Both the position numbers and the translations under genes were made by a program. From an uncultured Bacteroidales bacterium (GTDB lineage Bacteria > Bacteroidota > Bacteroidia > Bacteroidales > Paludibacteraceae): a stretch of 64,000 bases of DNA. The notes under the pieces were generated by a model that searched no databases, was not told the origin of the DNA, and saw only the letters and a program-made list of their open reading frames with translations. How positions within the stretch are numbered: position 1 is the first letter of the stretch; each line of letters opens with the position of its first letter. The DNA lies in contig ONND01000004.1 of NCBI GenBank assembly GCA_900319105.1, forward strand, positions 121,456 through 185,455. Direction: 5' to 3'. This document shows positions 11,201-18,750 of the stretch, one piece after another.

Positions 11201-14200
11201 GAGAAGCAGAGCGACCTGCAGACCGTCGTTCTCAACAACGGCGTACTGACGGTAACGGCTGAGGATGGTACTGTAGGTACTTATACGATCAACCGTCTCG
11301 ATCCGGTCATCACACCGAGCGGAACGATCTCCGAGTTTGAGCAGAAAGGTAATGTACTCACTGACTTCGGTGGCGCTACGTACGAGAAAGAGGCTGCCAA
11401 ACCGACGGACTATATCACCTTCACTCGCGCACAAGCTACCGACTCAGTGATCTTCGTACAGGCTCCGGATAAGATGACTTGGGCGGTTCCTGAGACCTCT
11501 AAGATCTACGCTTGGACCTATCCGACCGATGAGTCCGCGAATACAAACCTGAAGATGATTACGGTGAACGGCGTGGACTACAGTGAGTTTACTCCGGACG
11601 AGTTGAACTACGCCCTGACCTCCGATTCTACAATCGTCATCGAGGCTAAGCCGGCAGAAGAGGTACAGACACTCACCTCGACCTTCGACTCAGTGGCAGG
11701 TGGCGTCCTCTATACAACGACTGTTAAAGCGCAGAACGGAGCATACAAAACCTACACGGTACGGGCTACGCGTCCGCTGGGTAGTAGTGCTACCCTGGAA
11801 GCCATCTACCTTGATACGATGCTCATCGAGGGCTTTGCACCGGATAAGACCGTCTATACAGTTACCTTGCCTATCGCTGCAGGGGCTAAGATCGCACAGC
11901 CGAAGATGCCGAACATCACCTACATCGCAGGACAAAAGGGACAGAAGATCACTGTCACACCGGGCGAACTGAACGGAGACGGTACAACGATTGCTGTGGT
12001 CAGTGAAGATGGTGAGGCCAATAATGAATATACTATTACCATCCTTGCTCAGAAGAGCTCTTGCGCTGACCTGACGGGTATTACCGTCAACGGAGAAGCA
12101 CTCGATCACTTCGAGCCGGGACGTCATTATTACTCTGTTTCGCTCAAGACGGACGAGGTGGATATCAATTATACTTCGGATGACCGCTTCCAGACTGTTC
12201 AGACCAAGATCGGCATTGTGAAAGATGGTCACCAGTACCGCGACACGCTTCATGTTATAGCAGAAGATGGCGTAACCGAATCCGACTATATCATCGATGT
12301 CTATATCGAGAATCAGTCGAACGACGCACAGTTGGCGAACATCCTGCTCAACGGCAAGTCGATGGATAAGTTTGAGCCGCTCTATAATAGTGATATCATC
12401 TTCGATGGTGGTGACAATAACTATGAGATCAAGCTGCCGGCTACGACCAAGATGCCGGAGGTAAATGCGCAGTTGAAGATGGATGGCCAGCACGTGGAGA
12501 TCGAGCATAGACGTGACGAGCATATGAATATCGACTCGATCATGCTGACTGTAACAGCAGTGGATAGTATTACGAAGAATACATACGTACTTCGTTTCAT
12601 ACGCCCGATGTCCACGAACTCGCAGTTGAGCCTCATCGAGATCAACAACGAGCCGATTGAGAACTTCGAACCCAATACCTATTTCTATGCGTATGATATG
12701 AAGTCCGGTGAGCCGATGCCGCGTATCACGGTGGAGACCGCAGACGAGGCCGCTACGTACGATGAGCCGGATTACTCTCATGAGGGACGTATTACCATCA
12801 CCGTCTATGCACAGGATTATGCGTTGGATAAGAACCATAAATCGACTTATACCATCGCTGTGAACGTCAAGAAATCCGATGTCGCTACCTTGGATATGAT
12901 CTATCAAGGTCGTGATTCGCTGCCGGGCTTCAAACCGACGACGTTCTACTATGCGTACGAGTTGGATGCAAAAGAGAACTTCCCGGACCTCAGTTGGCAA
13001 GATCCCGATACCTATCCGGTTGTAGCGCCGATTGATACAGTCGAGTACGACTCGATTGCGCAGAAGCTCGTTCGTCAGATTAAGGTAACGGCGGAGGATA
13101 CAACGGTATCCAATACCTATACGATCGCGTATACTATCCGCAAGTCCGATGTGGACACGCTGCAAATGATCTTCATCGGTAGCAAGCCGATGCCGAACTT
13201 CAATGCAAAAACGATGGAGTATGAGTATAAACTGACGGCTGCCGAGGTAGTGGCTCTCGATGGCGAAATGCCGGAGATCGACCCGATACCGGGTGAGGAA
13301 GGCACGCAGAAGATCGAGACCCTTCCGGTTCGTGATAACTACGGCGTGAAGACGATTGGCTACAAGCACGTCGTGACGGTGACCGCTGCGGCCGGTAACT
13401 CGCGTACCTATACCGTTCATTACCCGCGTGAACTGTCTGACGATGCTACACTGCAGATGATCTTCATCGACGAGAGCCCGCTGGCTAACTTCGATGCAGA
13501 GCGGAATAGCTACAAGATCGAACTCGATTACGGTGTGCCTGTGCCGAACGTAACAGAGGCTACTAAGGACTTCCAGACGGTAAGACATAACCAGCACGGC
13601 GATACAGTAGAGATCATTGTTACCGCAGAGCTGGAATCCGTACAGAATATCTATACCATTGTCTTCGAGCGTCGGAAGTCGGATGTAACGACCTTGCGGA
13701 ATATTATTCTCCTCGATGAGAAGGGAAAACAACTTCCGTATGACCAGTTCGCGTTCAAGTCAGAGCAGTACGACTATACGATTGAAATGCCGTACGTTCC
13801 GGGCGATTCCACTTATGCGCTGCCGGATATAACCATCGAGAAAATGGATTCGCTCCAGATCGTTACTATCTCGGATGAGGTAATCAAGCCGACGGAGAAG
13901 GTACGTACCGTTCTCGTTGTAGCGCCGAACGGAGAGGATGAGGCGGAGTATAAACTGCTCTTCCAATTCGCTCGCAATAACGACGCGAACCTGACGGATA
14001 TTCAGGTACACGAAGTATCGCTGCAGAACTTCAAGCCGACGACCCTCGACTACAAGTACGTTTATCCGTACGGTTCGGATAGCTCCGCCTTTATTACGAA
14101 TAAGAACGTACGCGAGGCGATCACGATCGTCAAGTCCGATCCGAAGGCTACGGATGAGATCTTTGTCGCTGACGATGCATCTATCATCATTACCGTTACG

Positions 14201-14857
14201 GCACAGGACGGCAAGTCGCAGAACACCTATTCGATCCAGCAGGTAATTGGTAAAGATACCGTCAATACGATTAAGATGCTTTACCTCGACGGTGACTCGC
14301 TCAAGGGCTTCGATCCGGAGAACACCTTCTACACCTATATCCTCAAGAACGGTGCTTCTACCACGCCTGCCGTATTCGGTGTTCCGATGTCGGAGAACGC
14401 AGAGGTGGACGCTACCGAGGACGATCCGAAGGTAGGAACCGTTAACGATACGCTGAATATCTACTGTGTGGCACAGGACGGTACCGAGCGCATCTATCGG
14501 ATCTTCTTCCAGGAGTCGAGCATCAACGACGCCTTGAAGCCGACGGCTAATGATGTCTTCCTCCGCCGCGTCAAGGGTGCTTATCAGCTCTTCGTCGCTA
14601 CTATCCGTAAGGACGTAACCTTCATCATGTATGATCATACCGGCCGCCGTGTTTACTATAGCGTGGTACCGGATGCCGAGCCAAATGATGTCATTGTAGG
14701 GCTCGACTCGGAGGATAAGGATGTACTCCTCAACGTGGATGTGAATCCGAACTCCGGTTTGATCATCGACGTGATACCCGGACAGATATACATGTACAAC
14801 TTCGTTGAGTCCGGTAGAAAGAAGATTAAGTCCGGAAAGATTATGGTTATGCCTTAA
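5252..14857 (+). CDS. Giant secreted protein, PCMD-like modules and cadherin-like beta-sandwich repeats
   Basis: A protein of 3201 residues. It starts with a signal peptide (hydrophobic LSVLGAIILLPWTMTAQ, cleavage near residue 23). A PCMD-like (putative carbohydrate metabolism) module covers about 24-270, beginning PNPSFEDW. About 15 repeats of roughly 80-110 residues follow, each with the pattern L..I.VNG..L.GF.P....Y.V.LP and ending YTI.F, typical of the cadherin-like beta-sandwich family. A second PCMD-like module starts near 1576 (VVPNMDFAQW), then about 14 more repeats. The last ~95 residues (YDHTGRRVYYS ... KIKSGKIMVMP) look like a type IX secretion C-terminal sorting domain. Likely a cell-surface or secreted adhesin or glycan-binding filament; the ligand is unknown. 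It is monocistronic, with its own promoter and terminator. No short-repeat insertion was seen in it. The domain calls are by eye. Confidence 0.85.
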   Translation: MSKFFQRLSVLGAIILLPWTMTAQQLPNPSFEDWSGEKFDGKIQPASWHASNVEQVGFKFNFAHQEAGHTGNYSMMVQDQDVGAAGITETSPGYFSLGQPWVYLESITKISQATAGTAGGVSWKYRPDSMSVWIRRTGSNNDKEDFYLLYYAWSGTAVGNKFKGKNGNCTSVTKTDEESDVRLALNYNECGTATKANQIAEGMWREKKTYSNWTKITVPIFYFNDDKPTKMNIIFSASNYPNFRANSGLYAGNSLYVDDVEMIYSAKIQKLYIGDKDKEWKGFDPNTEEIQTYSLGETATSIPAIFARRGAGSLTNARGTTVAFKGRLLEEGAGKEMQIVYGDLENKPTTITVKSEDGKSQMVYKIQFQRAPSTNATLAEVFVNGISLADFRPAQTNYTVELPYGTTAAPVLTYTPAEDAQTVAVNQATSPTGTATITVTAADGTTKKTYTFNFKVAQLSDVTLKDIKVNGKSIPGFSPAQAVYKVSLPTSTTAAPTIEAVSAYDKGAQTITITTPTIDQIKAGNAQAQIRVSAPAATSEKVYKLNFKIEESSYSYLADLQIDGEQVAFTNPSKQGDSTQIAFDPEVTTYYVNLKMGTSELPNILYTPGDEFQTITREDAGIDGTTRITVLAGNKSDQTVYKLVFSTEKSEISTLSGIEIDGKPLAGFSPDVTNYSYELPIGTTTLPVINPIAHDEFQTISITTGGLNGKTRISVTAGNGNTTNYYIAFSVKKYDDNTLKSLSVGPYYSLQDENFNPITFDPLRNDYYVKLEKDSLPTVQYELQSVEFQDTVVIYPTSSNGKYKITVRPRNGLSRTYTIQFVYRKSDNVALKMIYIADPIKQDTVALPGFAPDKIDYTFTLDTGAIVMPEVLFDRSEASQVVTTTWDKDNKRVVRISVVAESGAKRTYKIKFIVPSAASTQLSNIQLVENNDTINLPGFKKDVYEYTYPLSTETCPKIITIKAVEDQQVTLTAPYAAGIATIIVKMDEGTSQYTIDFVKAPAETVQLNAILIDNKPLKDFKPTQLNYAGLTYQDQLPKVEGVVSNATVELRWKGDTAFLNVQDTIGNKVIYSVAFTRELSGDNSLQGIYADGVLIDGFVKTQLNYTYDLPAGSTYPTLTYEVAKSAEVVFFGQVADGKWAVIVSAENDEKQTYTVQYNIAKYNDATLVNMELAGFALTPAFDSNTFEYSVTIDEGAELPKLTVETRPGQTILQNNASDTLQQVIVFAESGANKIYTVNYTRKPSSNALLANILINGDSLEGFEPTKENYTDSLDRHTQVVPNVFPIGQLSNQTITTYFSRPNGVTRIHVVAQDGTYKDYSIAFPMRKSNNSLLGDLYLDSEDAEIKFKPATTDYEVILPYEATACPKMVYEKAEPEQRIDVISRSIGDTSKIIVTAENGSARTYNIIFKREVLKTRNLLSMIRIVELDQELSLKNKDQRDFNVEMPFGSRSLTVEYEKMYPEQTVFIQPGGLKTPTIITVKANNDSIADEVYRIIPSVPTADPAVLTDIKVNGVTIAGFEREQFSYIVKVTDKPILRYTLNKGAEINILDQTSKHWKAEVTYGARTNTYEVWYYYENDVVPNMDFAQWSNASTTTSAKKPTGWHVLADFAPSYTYALITFTPGDEVKQDGSNSVAYLHTQYNSAPLAGYVPGYMTLGEMEYHYQRWGSSSFSVTGGITFRNTPDEMSYRIKVDKVNNNARVLYKLNGSGGDTTLVHEEAKTSGYVTRTMNLTEANNIADEPTQLNITFNSFDSESGKNGTAGGEAKMYVDWMKLAFNHTLTSMKANGLAATKSGNAFEVTLDNSEYIEKPILSFTGEVADQAREVVWAAPTKDADFEIRTADIRNWAENGVDFSNYTLTVKRPLDEVNVLSTLLAAGDTMNTFNPATTNYTITIPSSQRNLPDLQPIPGSSLQTVTSVYNETDSTMTITVTPEKGAVKVYTVKFVTALSNDVTLKSLTAEGITYDPEQKTYDITAERLPLIAFEKQSDLQTVVLNNGVLTVTAEDGTVGTYTINRLDPVITPSGTISEFEQKGNVLTDFGGATYEKEAAKPTDYITFTRAQATDSVIFVQAPDKMTWAVPETSKIYAWTYPTDESANTNLKMITVNGVDYSEFTPDELNYALTSDSTIVIEAKPAEEVQTLTSTFDSVAGGVLYTTTVKAQNGAYKTYTVRATRPLGSSATLEAIYLDTMLIEGFAPDKTVYTVTLPIAAGAKIAQPKMPNITYIAGQKGQKITVTPGELNGDGTTIAVVSEDGEANNEYTITILAQKSSCADLTGITVNGEALDHFEPGRHYYSVSLKTDEVDINYTSDDRFQTVQTKIGIVKDGHQYRDTLHVIAEDGVTESDYIIDVYIENQSNDAQLANILLNGKSMDKFEPLYNSDIIFDGGDNNYEIKLPATTKMPEVNAQLKMDGQHVEIEHRRDEHMNIDSIMLTVTAVDSITKNTYVLRFIRPMSTNSQLSLIEINNEPIENFEPNTYFYAYDMKSGEPMPRITVETADEAATYDEPDYSHEGRITITVYAQDYALDKNHKSTYTIAVNVKKSDVATLDMIYQGRDSLPGFKPTTFYYAYELDAKENFPDLSWQDPDTYPVVAPIDTVEYDSIAQKLVRQIKVTAEDTTVSNTYTIAYTIRKSDVDTLQMIFIGSKPMPNFNAKTMEYEYKLTAAEVVALDGEMPEIDPIPGEEGTQKIETLPVRDNYGVKTIGYKHVVTVTAAAGNSRTYTVHYPRELSDDATLQMIFIDESPLANFDAERNSYKIELDYGVPVPNVTEATKDFQTVRHNQHGDTVEIIVTAELESVQNIYTIVFERRKSDVTTLRNIILLDEKGKQLPYDQFAFKSEQYDYTIEMPYVPGDSTYALPDITIEKMDSLQIVTISDEVIKPTEKVRTVLVVAPNGEDEAEYKLLFQFARNNDANLTDIQVHEVSLQNFKPTTLDYKYVYPYGSDSSAFITNKNVREAITIVKSDPKATDEIFVADDASIIITVTAQDGKSQNTYSIQQVIGKDTVNTIKMLYLDGDSLKGFDPENTFYTYILKNGASTTPAVFGVPMSENAEVDATEDDPKVGTVNDTLNIYCVAQDGTERIYRIFFQESSINDALKPTANDVFLRRVKGAYQLFVATIRKDVTFIMYDHTGRRVYYSVVPDAEPNDVIVGLDSEDKDVLLNVDVNPNSGLIIDVIPGQIYMYNFVESGRKKIKSGKIMVMP

Positions 14858-14880
14858 AAATAGGACAAAATTTCAAAAAA

Positions 14881-14914
14881 TCCCACATATATTTGCGTAT
14901 GTGGGATTTTTTTT
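14881..14914 (+). terminator. Rho-independent terminator of the giant gene
   Basis: A perfect 9-base stem, tcccacata (14881-14889) with tatgtggga (14898-14906), has an 8-base loop followed by eight T. It sits 23 bases after the stop codon. A run of A on the 5' side could let it work on the other strand too. The loop contains the -33 TTG of the next promoter. Confidence 0.9.
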
Positions 14915-14923
14915 GTACCTTTG
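14893..14923 (+). promoter_or_regulatory. Promoter of the CDP-alcohol transferase operon, overlapping a terminator
   Basis: A TTG at 14893-14895 lies 20 bases before TACCTTTG at 14916-14923, followed by gcgcc. The -33 element lies in the loop of the upstream terminator, and the T-tract forms most of the spacer. Confidence 0.8.
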
Positions 14924-14954
14924 CGCCCTGTATTGAAAAAAATGTATTATTTAT

Positions 14955-15656
14955 ATGAGTGAAGTAAAACAATCAACACGTATTCAGACCTCGTTGCTGA
15001 ACGGTGTAGAGAAGAAAGCCTTGATCTGGTTGGCCAACCATCTTCCGGCTTGGGTGAGCAGTGATATGATGACGTGGTTCGGCGTTTTTGGCGCCTTCCT
15101 GGTGGGCCTCGGATTCGTGCTGACCTATTTTAACATCTATTGGCTTTGGTTGTCTGTAGGTGGTCTTTTTATCCACTGGTTCGGCGATTCGCTCGATGGT
15201 ACGATTGCCCGCGTTCATAATCAGCAGCGCCCTCTCTACGGCTATTATCTGGATCATAATATCGATGTTGTTACCGAGGGCTTTATGTTTATCGGAGCCG
15301 GTCTGTCGCCGCTCATGCATATGAGTATCGCCTTGGCTATTTTCGCTGCATACCTGGCGATGACCGTCTATGTGAGCATCAATGCGCATATTAAGTCGGA
15401 GTTCAAACTGACTTACGGTAAGTTAGGTCCGACGGAGTTCCGCGTCATCATTGCGATCGCGAATATCATCCTGATGTATGTTCCGGGCTTGGCTACCTAT
15501 AGCACGGAGGTGGAGTTATGCGACAGGCTCTTCGTTCTCCGTACGCTCGATTGGATCGGCTTGGTGATCCTCGTCATCCTGATCATCATCTATTTTGTTA
15601 GCTTCTTCAAGGATCTGCGCTGGTTCGCAGAGAAAGATCCGCTGCCTAAGCACTAA
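14955..15656 (+). CDS. CDP-alcohol phosphatidyltransferase family membrane protein
   Basis: A 233-residue integral membrane enzyme with about six hydrophobic segments. The active-site motif is DGTIAR near residues 85-90, continuing to GYYLDHNID, so all three catalytic aspartates are present. I count nine residues between AR and G, where the textbook motif has eight. The family joins a CDP-activated lipid to an alcohol such as glycerol phosphate, inositol or serine; the substrate cannot be read here. The stop codon overlaps the next start (TAATG), so it is translationally linked to the GtrA-like gene. With the downstream sulfatase-like enzyme this suggests a lipid or lipid-linked glycan modification pathway. 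Confidence 0.9.
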   Translation: MSEVKQSTRIQTSLLNGVEKKALIWLANHLPAWVSSDMMTWFGVFGAFLVGLGFVLTYFNIYWLWLSVGGLFIHWFGDSLDGTIARVHNQQRPLYGYYLDHNIDVVTEGFMFIGAGLSPLMHMSIALAIFAAYLAMTVYVSINAHIKSEFKLTYGKLGPTEFRVIIAIANIILMYVPGLATYSTEVELCDRLFVLRTLDWIGLVILVILIIIYFVSFFKDLRWFAEKDPLPKH

Positions 15657-16090
15657 TGGAGAAAGGCCGTGTTACATATCTGATCGTTCGTTACCTCAAG
15701 TTTGCTTCATCGACGCTTGTGGGGACGGCGGTAGATATGTTGGTATTGTGGCTCTGTGCCCATTACTTATTTGACGGCAGTTACTGGCGGGAGTATATAC
15801 TCTCGCCTTTCATCTCTTTCGAGTGCGCGGTGTTGGCGAATTTCATCGTTGCATATTACGGTGTATGGCGGGATCGGGTGTCGAACTATACGTTCCGTTC
15901 TTTCCTGCGCCATTATGGCGGGTATAACCTCTCCTGTACCGGGGCTTTCTTTGTGAAGATGGCGGCGCTGCTTCTCTTCGAGCGGCTCTTCGGATGGGAT
16001 GTGCTATGGTGTAACGTAGCGGCCCTCTGTGTATCCGGAATACTGAATTTCTTCATGAATGAGAAGCTGGTGTTCCGTCAAAAGAAATAA
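15656..16090 (+). CDS. GtrA-family membrane protein
   Basis: A 144-residue protein with four predicted membrane helices and the GtrA-like pattern: YLKFASSTLVGTAVDMLVLW near the start, then a helix with VLANFIVAYYGVWRDR, and a C-terminal SGILNFFMNEKLVFR. GtrA proteins are thought to help move undecaprenyl-linked sugars, or to partner membrane glycosyltransferases. The start overlaps the stop of the previous gene by one base, and the next gene begins 18 bases after its stop, so the three genes are very likely co-transcribed. No glycosyltransferase lies beside it, which is unusual; the partner may be the sulfatase-like protein or a gene elsewhere. Confidence 0.9.
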   Translation: MEKGRVTYLIVRYLKFASSTLVGTAVDMLVLWLCAHYLFDGSYWREYILSPFISFECAVLANFIVAYYGVWRDRVSNYTFRSFLRHYGGYNLSCTGAFFVKMAALLLFERLFGWDVLWCNVAALCVSGILNFFMNEKLVFRQKK

Positions 16091-16108
16091 TCCCTTAATT
16101 CAGAGTAT

Positions 16109-17869
16109 ATGAAAGCATTTCGTCAGTGGCTTCAAACGGATAATCGTGCCGGTTGGTTTATCTTCCTGCTTTTCACCTTCATCGTCTTCACACTCTCTTT
16201 GATCTTTGACCATTTCGCTTTCCGGGAGTGGAACATGCAGACAACGGTCCTGGAGCGTTTGTCGATGATCGTGTCAAAACTGGCGGCGGCGATGTTAGGC
16301 GGCTCGATCGTCTTCTTCCTGCGCGATAAACGATGGATGATCTTCTTCGCTTCCTTCGCCTCGGCATGGATGATAGCGAACCTGCTGTACATGCGCAATA
16401 ACCATCGTCTCATTGACGCGGAGGCTTTTAATATGTCGAGCAACCTGAAGGGCTATTCCCTTTCTGTGCTCATCTATTTCGAGCCGGCTATAGATATTAT
16501 CTTCGTCGTCGGATGGCTCCTTTTCTGCCTGGCTTTTCTCTTCACGAACCGCTCCCCGCGTAATTGGAAGATCGGTCTGCTGATCCTTGTGATCTCTGCT
16601 GCCATGCGTCTGGGGGCGGAAGGGATGTATATCGCCGATAGGCATCAGCAGGGCGAGCAGGCTGCGTTCCGTCTATGGCCGTTCATGCGTGAGCAACGCG
16701 AACCGGTCTATGGCATTCATTTCCCTACTACGGCAGCCCATACATCGATCCTCTATACGCCTCTGTACGTGGTGCCGGATATCTATCTGATGATCACCGG
16801 TAGCCAGCCTTCCCGACCGCTGACCGAGCAGGACAAGCAGTATATGCAGCGTCTGGATCAAGGAGCCGATTCTGCTACCCTGGACGGACCGTTTATTATC
16901 GTCCTCCTGGAGAGCTTGGAGAACTGGGTGGTGACGCCGCAGATCATGCCGAACCTCTATCGCCTGGCGCATAATGACCATGCGCTCTATGCCGATAAGA
17001 TCCATACGCAGATCATCGGTGCCCCTTCGGCGGACGGACAGATGATCATCAATACCGGACTGCTGCCGATCAGCGCCGGAGGTACATGCCTGCATTTCCC
17101 GCAGAATACCTATCCCGGTATCATGAAGTTCGCTACCGACACCACTTTCTGCCTCCTGCCACACAGCGAGAAAGTGTGGAATCAGGAATCGATGTCGCCT
17201 GCGTACGGCTATGATACCACGATCGCCTATTGCGATATCGACACGCTCCTTTTCGCCAAACTCAACCATCTCATCGATTCCGGTGCGCAGTTTGTACAAT
17301 GTCTGACGCAGTCCACTCACTCGCCTTTCCTCAATGAGAAATACTCTTCGCTTGAGGTGCCGGAAGATATGCCGTGGGTGATGCATAATTATATCCGTGG
17401 CTTCAACGCCCTCGATGAGGGACTGGGGCTGTTCATCCGTAAGATCGAGACCGATACCGCGCTGCAGAAATACACGATTGTCCTCACCGGTGACCACCGT
17501 ATTCTGCATTATGAAATACGGGAGAAGATGCAGCGTTATGCCGATATGTATCAATCCGCTGATCGCGGGATGGCGTGGATAGGAGATCTTCGTCCATCGG
17601 ACAATCGTCTTCCGCTGGTCATCTATTCGCCTAAGATCACCGGCAATCCGCATTATACGGAGGACGCGTACCAGATGGATATCTATCCTACCTGTCTCTC
17701 GCTCCTCGGCGCGGGATCCTATCGCTGGCAGGGCTTCGGTATCAACTTGCTCGCAACGCCGGATAGCTGCTCGGCTCCGGAGCTGATCCAAAAACGCCCC
17801 ATCCGGGAGGACGAGGCGTATACGCTTTCTGATCGTCTGATCAGGAATAACTATTTCTTGAATCGATAG
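16109..17869 (+). CDS. LTA-synthase-like membrane sulfatase/phosphoglycerol transferase family
   Basis: A 586-residue enzyme of the alkaline phosphatase superfamily. The first ~185 residues hold about five membrane helices. The rest is a periplasmic catalytic domain: FIIVLLESLENWVV (metal-binding Glu, near 268-281), PSADGQMIINTGLLP (likely nucleophile Ser or Thr region, near 307-321), QSTHSPF near 399, and TGDHRI near 461 for the second metal site. This layout is that of lipoteichoic-acid-synthase-type and related phosphoglycerol or phosphoethanolamine transferases, which move a headgroup from a phospholipid to a glycan or lipid. Being downstream of a CDP-alcohol transferase fits, since that enzyme could make the donor lipid. 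True sulfatase activity is unlikely because no formylglycine motif (CxPxR) is seen. Its 3' end overlaps the convergent gene by 19 bases. Confidence 0.85.
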   Translation: MKAFRQWLQTDNRAGWFIFLLFTFIVFTLSLIFDHFAFREWNMQTTVLERLSMIVSKLAAAMLGGSIVFFLRDKRWMIFFASFASAWMIANLLYMRNNHRLIDAEAFNMSSNLKGYSLSVLIYFEPAIDIIFVVGWLLFCLAFLFTNRSPRNWKIGLLILVISAAMRLGAEGMYIADRHQQGEQAAFRLWPFMREQREPVYGIHFPTTAAHTSILYTPLYVVPDIYLMITGSQPSRPLTEQDKQYMQRLDQGADSATLDGPFIIVLLESLENWVVTPQIMPNLYRLAHNDHALYADKIHTQIIGAPSADGQMIINTGLLPISAGGTCLHFPQNTYPGIMKFATDTTFCLLPHSEKVWNQESMSPAYGYDTTIAYCDIDTLLFAKLNHLIDSGAQFVQCLTQSTHSPFLNEKYSSLEVPEDMPWVMHNYIRGFNALDEGLGLFIRKIETDTALQKYTIVLTGDHRILHYEIREKMQRYADMYQSADRGMAWIGDLRPSDNRLPLVIYSPKITGNPHYTEDAYQMDIYPTCLSLLGAGSYRWQGFGINLLATPDSCSAPELIQKRPIREDEAYTLSDRLIRNNYFLNR

Positions 17870-18687
17870 CCGATGGTGAGGGAGAAGGTCTGCGGCAGAA
17901 TTAGCGCATTCGCGATGTCCTGACCCTTCATCTCACTGTAGAAGCCTGCTATATCCGACAGGCTTATCTTGTAGTGCAGGTTGATCTGCATGCCGAAGGC
18001 GAACTCATACCCGACGAGGAAACACAGACCGAAATGGTTGTTATGCAGCGTGTAGAGACGGCTGTAGTCGTAGCGTTGCGGCAGCACTTTCTCGGATGTC
18101 TTGGCGGTCATGCGTGCCGGAGAGGAGGAGGGTAGAGGATTGTCCACCGGTTTGTACTTACCGGTGTTGGAGGCAAAGGTGAAATGGGTGAATATACCGC
18201 CGCCGAACTGAACATAACCCTGCTTCATGTTTCCGAACCGACCTAAGAAATAGATCGGTATATCGATACCGAAGGACCAGAGGTGGTTCGTTGTGTCCGA
18301 GGCGGATATATTGAGTGTGTCCGAAACGGAGAAATGGTTCTGCTGCGCCGTGAGCAGTACTTGCGGCTGGATAGAGAAATGCGGCACGATGCTGAAATCC
18401 ACGAATCCGCCTAACTCGGCACCGATACGCATATGCGAGTGCATCGTATGGTGGTCACGCGTGATGACGAAGTTATTGAGGTTCGCGCCGGCCAGAATAC
18501 CGCTGGTCACCTTGCGGGGTAGTTTCTCCTGGTCCAACGAATCCAGCATTGTTTCGGTGTTCCATTGCGTAATAGCTTCTGCCGCACTCAATCGAACCAC
18601 ATTCGTGCTGTCGTTCTCTACTTGCGTCTGCGCACTCATCCGCAGCGCCATACATCCTATTACTACTATCAAAAAGATCTTTTTCAT
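17851..18687 (-). CDS. Outer-membrane beta-barrel protein (PorT-like)
   Basis: About 278 residues. A signal peptide MKKIFLIVVIGCMALRMSAQ supports a start at 18687 rather than the upstream ATG at 18711. The mature part has the pattern of a small beta-barrel: GILAGANLNNF, GAELGGFVDF, HFSIQPQVLLT and a final strand SLTIGYRFKK ending in an aromatic-rich motif. This resembles PorT or outer-membrane beta-barrel domain proteins common in Bacteroidales. The exact role is unknown. It is the last gene of a minus-strand run starting at 23138, and its stop lies inside the end of the convergent sulfatase-like gene. Confidence 0.85.
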   Translation of the reverse strand: MKKIFLIVVIGCMALRMSAQTQVENDSTNVVRLSAAEAITQWNTETMLDSLDQEKLPRKVTSGILAGANLNNFVITRDHHTMHSHMRIGAELGGFVDFSIVPHFSIQPQVLLTAQQNHFSVSDTLNISASDTTNHLWSFGIDIPIYFLGRFGNMKQGYVQFGGGIFTHFTFASNTGKYKPVDNPLPSSSPARMTAKTSEKVLPQRYDYSRLYTLHNNHFGLCFLVGYEFAFGMQINLHYKISLSDIAGFYSEMKGQDIANALILPQTFSLTIGYRFKK

Positions 18688-18689
18688 AA

Positions 18690-18749
18690 TCTTTCTTCTT
18701 TCAACTTTCAACTTTCTCTCTCCCTACAGGGGGGAGCCGGAGGGGGCTC
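18690..18749. repeat. ctttcaa array plus palindromic element
   Basis: Words ctttcttctttcaactttcaactt (18690-18720) are joined to a copy of the GC-rich element (tccctacagg / ggggagccggaggggg, 18721-18749). Together they fill the gap from the DUF5686 stop to the next start. Confidence 0.75.
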
Positions 18750-18750
18750 T

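Noticed and set aside
11690-13732. Long minus-strand open frame (680 codons) opposite the giant gene
   Set aside because: It is the mirror of a repetitive, strongly biased coding sequence; the peptide has no family pattern and no start context, while the plus frame has clear repeat domains. The same reasoning applies to open frames at 7217-8350 and 8780-10063.
16109-17869. Arylsulfatase
   Set aside because: No CxPxR/SxPxR formylglycine site; the five N-terminal helices and the ESLENW and PSADGQ motifs point to LTA-synthase-like transferases.
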